This document shows, in pieces, positions 13,809 through 15,463 of a stretch of 15,463 bases of DNA (position 1 is its first letter; every line of letters begins with the position of its first letter). The position numbers and the translations under genes are program-made. The notes under the pieces were generated by a model. That model was not told the origin of the DNA and did no database searches. It worked only from the letters and a program-made list of their open reading frames with translations. Origin of the DNA: Prevotella sp. CAG:1092 (GTDB lineage: Bacteria; Bacteroidota; Bacteroidia; Bacteroidales; Bacteroidaceae); assembly GCA_000436915.1 (NCBI GenBank), contig HF994114.1:11870-27332 (forward strand), given 5' to 3'.

Positions 13809-13840
13809 TTTGCGAATATCAAATAATTGTCGTAACTTTG
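13809..13840 (+). promoter_or_regulatory. tRNA-Lys promoter, Bacteroides-type
   Basis: TTTG (13809-13812) and TAACTTTG (13833-13840) are separated by 20 nt and match the TTTG/TAnnTTTG consensus exactly. Transcription would start about 25 nt before the mature tRNA. Confidence 0.85.
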
Positions 13841-13868
13841 CACTCGCTTTATCAAAAGATGGTTTAGA

Positions 13869-13941
13869 GACTCGCTAGCTCAGCTGGTAGAGCACAACAC
13901 TTTTAATGTTGGGGTCATGGGTTCGAGCCCCATGCGAGTCA
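13869..13941 (+). tRNA. tRNA-Lys, anticodon TTT
   Basis: A full cloverleaf folds: acceptor GACTCGC/GCGAGTC, D stem GCTC/GAGC, anticodon stem CAACA/TGTTG with loop CTTTTAA (anticodon TTT at 13902-13904), and T stem ATGGG/CCCAT with TTCGAGC loop. The discriminator base is A and CCA is not encoded. It has its own promoter and terminator. As an ANN-decoding tRNA it is a substrate for the t6A pathway that includes TsaE from this window. Confidence 0.97.
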
Positions 13942-13957
13942 CAACCCAAGCAAATTT

Positions 13958-13993
13958 AAAAAGAGGATATTACTTCGGTAATATCCTCTTTTT
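13958..13993. terminator. strong terminator after tRNA-Lys with a TTCG tetraloop
   Basis: A perfect 16-bp stem (13958-13973 with 13978-13993) is closed by a C-TTCG-G tetraloop, one of the most stable known. The left arm starts with AAAAA and the right arm ends with TTTTT, so it can terminate transcription from either side. It should end the tRNA transcript. Confidence 0.95.
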
Positions 13994-14115
13994 GTATTTA
14001 TACTCATTTTTATATGATAATTGTAAAGCATACTGAATAAATAGTATGATAACGATATATTTCTAACCTTATCTCGACATAATATTTAAGGTATTAACCT
14101 TCAATCTATAAAAAT

Positions 14116-14175
14116 AGCGCCTACGGCATAGCTATTTTGCAAATATTGCAGAATAAAGCTTTTGCCGTAGGCGCT
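14116..14175. terminator. 60-nt nested palindrome downstream of tadA
   Basis: Outer arms AGCGCCTACGGCA (14116-14128) and TGCCGTAGGCGCT (14163-14175) are perfect 13-bp complements. The 34-nt centre folds further: AGCT with AGCT, then ATTTTGCA with TGCAGAAT around an AATAT loop. On the minus strand the stem is followed by TTTTT (14114-14110), fitting a terminator for the pyrH-tadA transcript. On the plus strand a T-rich tract also follows. The inner stem pairs better in plus-strand RNA because of a U-G pair. Confidence 0.7.
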
Positions 14176-14182
14176 TTCTCTT

Positions 14183-14232
14183 TTTAATTTTTTACCTTTT
14201 TACCTTTTTACTTTTTTAGCCTTTTACCTTTT
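14183..14232. repeat. TTTTTACC-type repeat tract next to the tadA stop
   Basis: A run of TTTTTACC/TTTTTAC units ends inside the tadA stop codon. A 21-nt stretch here (14198-14218) is identical to 10170-10190 in the DUF4252/lipoprotein junction. Read on the minus strand it is a GGTAAAAA/AGTAAAAA array immediately after the coding sequence. Confidence 0.85.
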
Positions 14233-14703
14233 CCCCTTAAAGAATTCTTGCATAATGGTGCGACACTCTTCTTCGAGGATACCGGATGTGACGGTAGTTT
14301 TAGGATGAAGGGCATTAGGGGCATAACGCAAAAAGCCACGCTTTTCGTCAGACGCACCAAATACCACACGAGGTATCTGGCTCCAGCCTAATGCACCTGC
14401 GCACATCACGCAAGGCTCCACCGTTACATATAATGTGCAATCGGTGAGATATTTGCCACCAAGCATGTTGGCAGCAGCCGTAATGGCTTGCATCTCGGCA
14501 TGAGCGGTTACATCGTGGAGAGTCTCTGTAAGATTGTGCGCACGACTTATGATGCGCCCCTTACAAACAACAACTGCGCCAATGGGTATCTCACCATTGG
14601 CGCCAGCCTTCTCGGCTTCTTTCAAAGCCATTCGCATAAATGATTCGTCTATGCGAAGAGTTTCGTTATTATCCAAAGTCAGAATGGAATTATGTGTGAA
14701 CAA
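14224..14703 (-). CDS. tadA: TadA-type nucleoside/tRNA adenosine deaminase
   Basis: This zinc-dependent deaminase is expected to convert A34 to inosine in tRNA-Arg(ACG). The zinc and catalytic residues are intact: His68-Ala-Glu70 in TAHAEMQAIT, and Pro97-Cys98-x-x-Cys101 in VEPCVMCAGALGW. The surrounding sequence, including YAPNALHPKTTVTSGILEEEC near the C-terminus, is typical of the family. The start is uncertain. The first in-frame ATG is at 14637 (MRMALKEAEKAG), which would remove part of the first helix. Upstream in frame are TTG codons at 14703 (used here, 159 aa) and 14676. A non-ATG start therefore seems likely. pyrH ends 17 nt upstream, so the two are probably one transcript. A guanine or other free-base deaminase is a less likely alternative. 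Confidence 0.87.
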   Translation of the reverse strand: MFTHNSILTLDNNETLRIDESFMRMALKEAEKAGANGEIPIGAVVVCKGRIISRAHNLTETLHDVTAHAEMQAITAAANMLGGKYLTDCTLYVTVEPCVMCAGALGWSQIPRVVFGASDEKRGFLRYAPNALHPKTTVTSGILEEECRTIMQEFFKGKR

Positions 14704-14720
14704 AAGTTCTTTTGAAACTA

Positions 14721-15431
14721 TTAGTTATGAACCAAAGTTCCAATCTCCTCGCCATCCATAACCTTCTTCAAGTTGCCCACAATATCCATATTGAAGACAT
14801 AGATAGGAAGGTTGTTCTCGCGGCACATGCAGATGGCAGTAAGGTCCATAACCTTCAAGCCCTTTTCGAGGATCTCAGAATATGTGATGTCGGTAAACTT
14901 AGTTGCGGTAGGGTCTTTCTCAGGGTCTGCAGTATAGATACCATCTACGCGAGTACCCTTGAGCATAACGTCAGCCTCTATTTCAATACCACGGAGCGAA
15001 GAACCAGTATCTGTGGTGAAATAAGGACTACCAGTACCTGCAGAGAAGATACAAACATAGCCAGCCTCCATAGCCTCTATAGCCTTCCACTTGCTATAGA
15101 ATTCACCGATAGGCTCCATGCGAATAGCTGTTAGCACCTTGTTCTTAACGCCATAAGCACCGAGAGCTGAGCTAAGAGCCAAAGAGTTTATAACAGTAGC
15201 GCACATTCCCATTTGGTCGCCCTTTACACGGTCGAAACCTTTCTGCGAACCACTCAAACCACGGAAGATGTTGCCACCACCAATAACGATACCAATCTGC
15301 ACGCCCATAGCAGCTATTTCCTTTATCTGACGAGCATAATCCTCCAAACGTTCAGGATCTATGCCATGACCTTGCTTGCCCATAAGGCTCTCGCCGCTGA
15401 GCTTCAGAAGTATTCTCTTAAATCTTGCCAT
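14721..15431 (-). CDS. pyrH: UMP kinase
   Basis: PyrH phosphorylates UMP to UDP with ATP, an essential step of pyrimidine synthesis, and acts as a cytoplasmic hexamer of the amino-acid-kinase fold. Motifs seen are LLKLSGE (8-14), IVIGGGNIFRG (48-58), DQMGMCATVINSLAL (72-86), the UMP-binding segment FSAGTGSPYFTTDT, and the C-terminal ATP-site segment GTRVDGIYTADPEKDPTATKF followed by LKVMDLTAICMCRENNLPIYVFN. At 236 aa it is complete; the ATG at 15431 leads directly into MARFKRILLKLSGE. Only 32 nt upstream of the gene are in the window and no promoter can be recognised there. tadA follows after 17 nt. Confidence 0.97.
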   Translation of the reverse strand: MARFKRILLKLSGESLMGKQGHGIDPERLEDYARQIKEIAAMGVQIGIVIGGGNIFRGLSGSQKGFDRVKGDQMGMCATVINSLALSSALGAYGVKNKVLTAIRMEPIGEFYSKWKAIEAMEAGYVCIFSAGTGSPYFTTDTGSSLRGIEIEADVMLKGTRVDGIYTADPEKDPTATKFTDITYSEILEKGLKVMDLTAICMCRENNLPIYVFNMDIVGNLKKVMDGEEIGTLVHN

Positions 15432-15463
15432 AATAGAATATTATTAATGTAATGAATTTATTT

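Noticed and set aside
13994..14115. Possible small gene or RNA in the AT-rich gap after the tRNA terminator
   Set aside because: No open frame of useful length and only short weak inverted repeats (for example CATACT/AGTATG around 14029-14048); nothing can be supported.
13869..14232. Integration site or mobile element beside tRNA-Lys
   Set aside because: tRNA genes are common attachment sites, but no integrase, no repeat of the tRNA 3' end and no transposase is present in the window.

Overview
The window looks like a piece of chromosome from a member of the Bacteroidetes, most likely Bacteroidales and plausibly a Prevotella-type organism. The evidence is as follows. A PorW/SprE-like lipoprotein and a PorX-type response regulator fused to a PglZ phosphatase domain are both present. 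Two DUF4252 proteins flank an ECF sigma factor. Several promoters fit the Bacteroides pattern TTTG-N19/20-TAnnTTTG. Shine-Dalgarno sequences are scarce, and the tRNA lacks an encoded CCA. The genus call rests on general resemblance and is not proven.

Layout. Positions 60-7911 hold six codirectional genes with gaps of 2-50 nt: a GT14-type glycosyltransferase, a LicD-family protein, an ABC-3 metal permease, porW/sprE, porX and tsaE. The run ends at a strong intrinsic terminator (7929-7963). A second plus-strand unit (8102-10093) follows: DUF4252 protein, ECF sigma factor, a single-pass membrane protein that is probably its anti-sigma factor, and a second DUF4252 protein. It converges on a minus-strand pair, rsmI and a coiled-coil lipoprotein resembling the Cbp1 family (11753-10207). 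The 113-nt junction between the two units is filled by A/T-rich repeats arranged as an inverted repeat. rsmI diverges from the thymidine kinase gene across a 249-nt region that carries clear promoters on both strands, plus a 63-bp promoter/hairpin unit duplicated at a 79-bp spacing. tdk is followed by an AI-2E family transporter, then tRNA-Lys(UUU) with its own promoter and a terminator with a TTCG loop. After an AT-rich gap with a 60-nt nested palindrome, the minus-strand pair pyrH-tadA closes the window; pyrH is complete.

How the genes fit together. porW and porX belong to the type IX secretion system (T9SS) and its regulation. In Porphyromonas gingivalis, PorX acts together with an ECF sigma factor, SigP. 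Here porX lies about 1.2 kb upstream of an ECF sigma factor gene in the same orientation, and porW and porX share a transcriptional run with two glycan-modifying genes. A combined envelope or secretion regulon is an attractive inference, but the sequence alone does not establish it. The remaining genes (tsaE, rsmI, tdk, pyrH, tadA, tRNA) are housekeeping.

The most notable sequence-level observations are a perfect 30-bp in-frame tandem duplication inside the glycosyltransferase, the duplicated promoter/hairpin upstream of tdk, promoters that imply near-leaderless mRNAs for rsmI and tdk, probable TTG starts for porW and tadA, and a recurring habit of short tandem repeats in the intergenic gaps. 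I see no CRISPR array, insertion sequence or prophage. No stretch longer than 300 bases lacks a gene.
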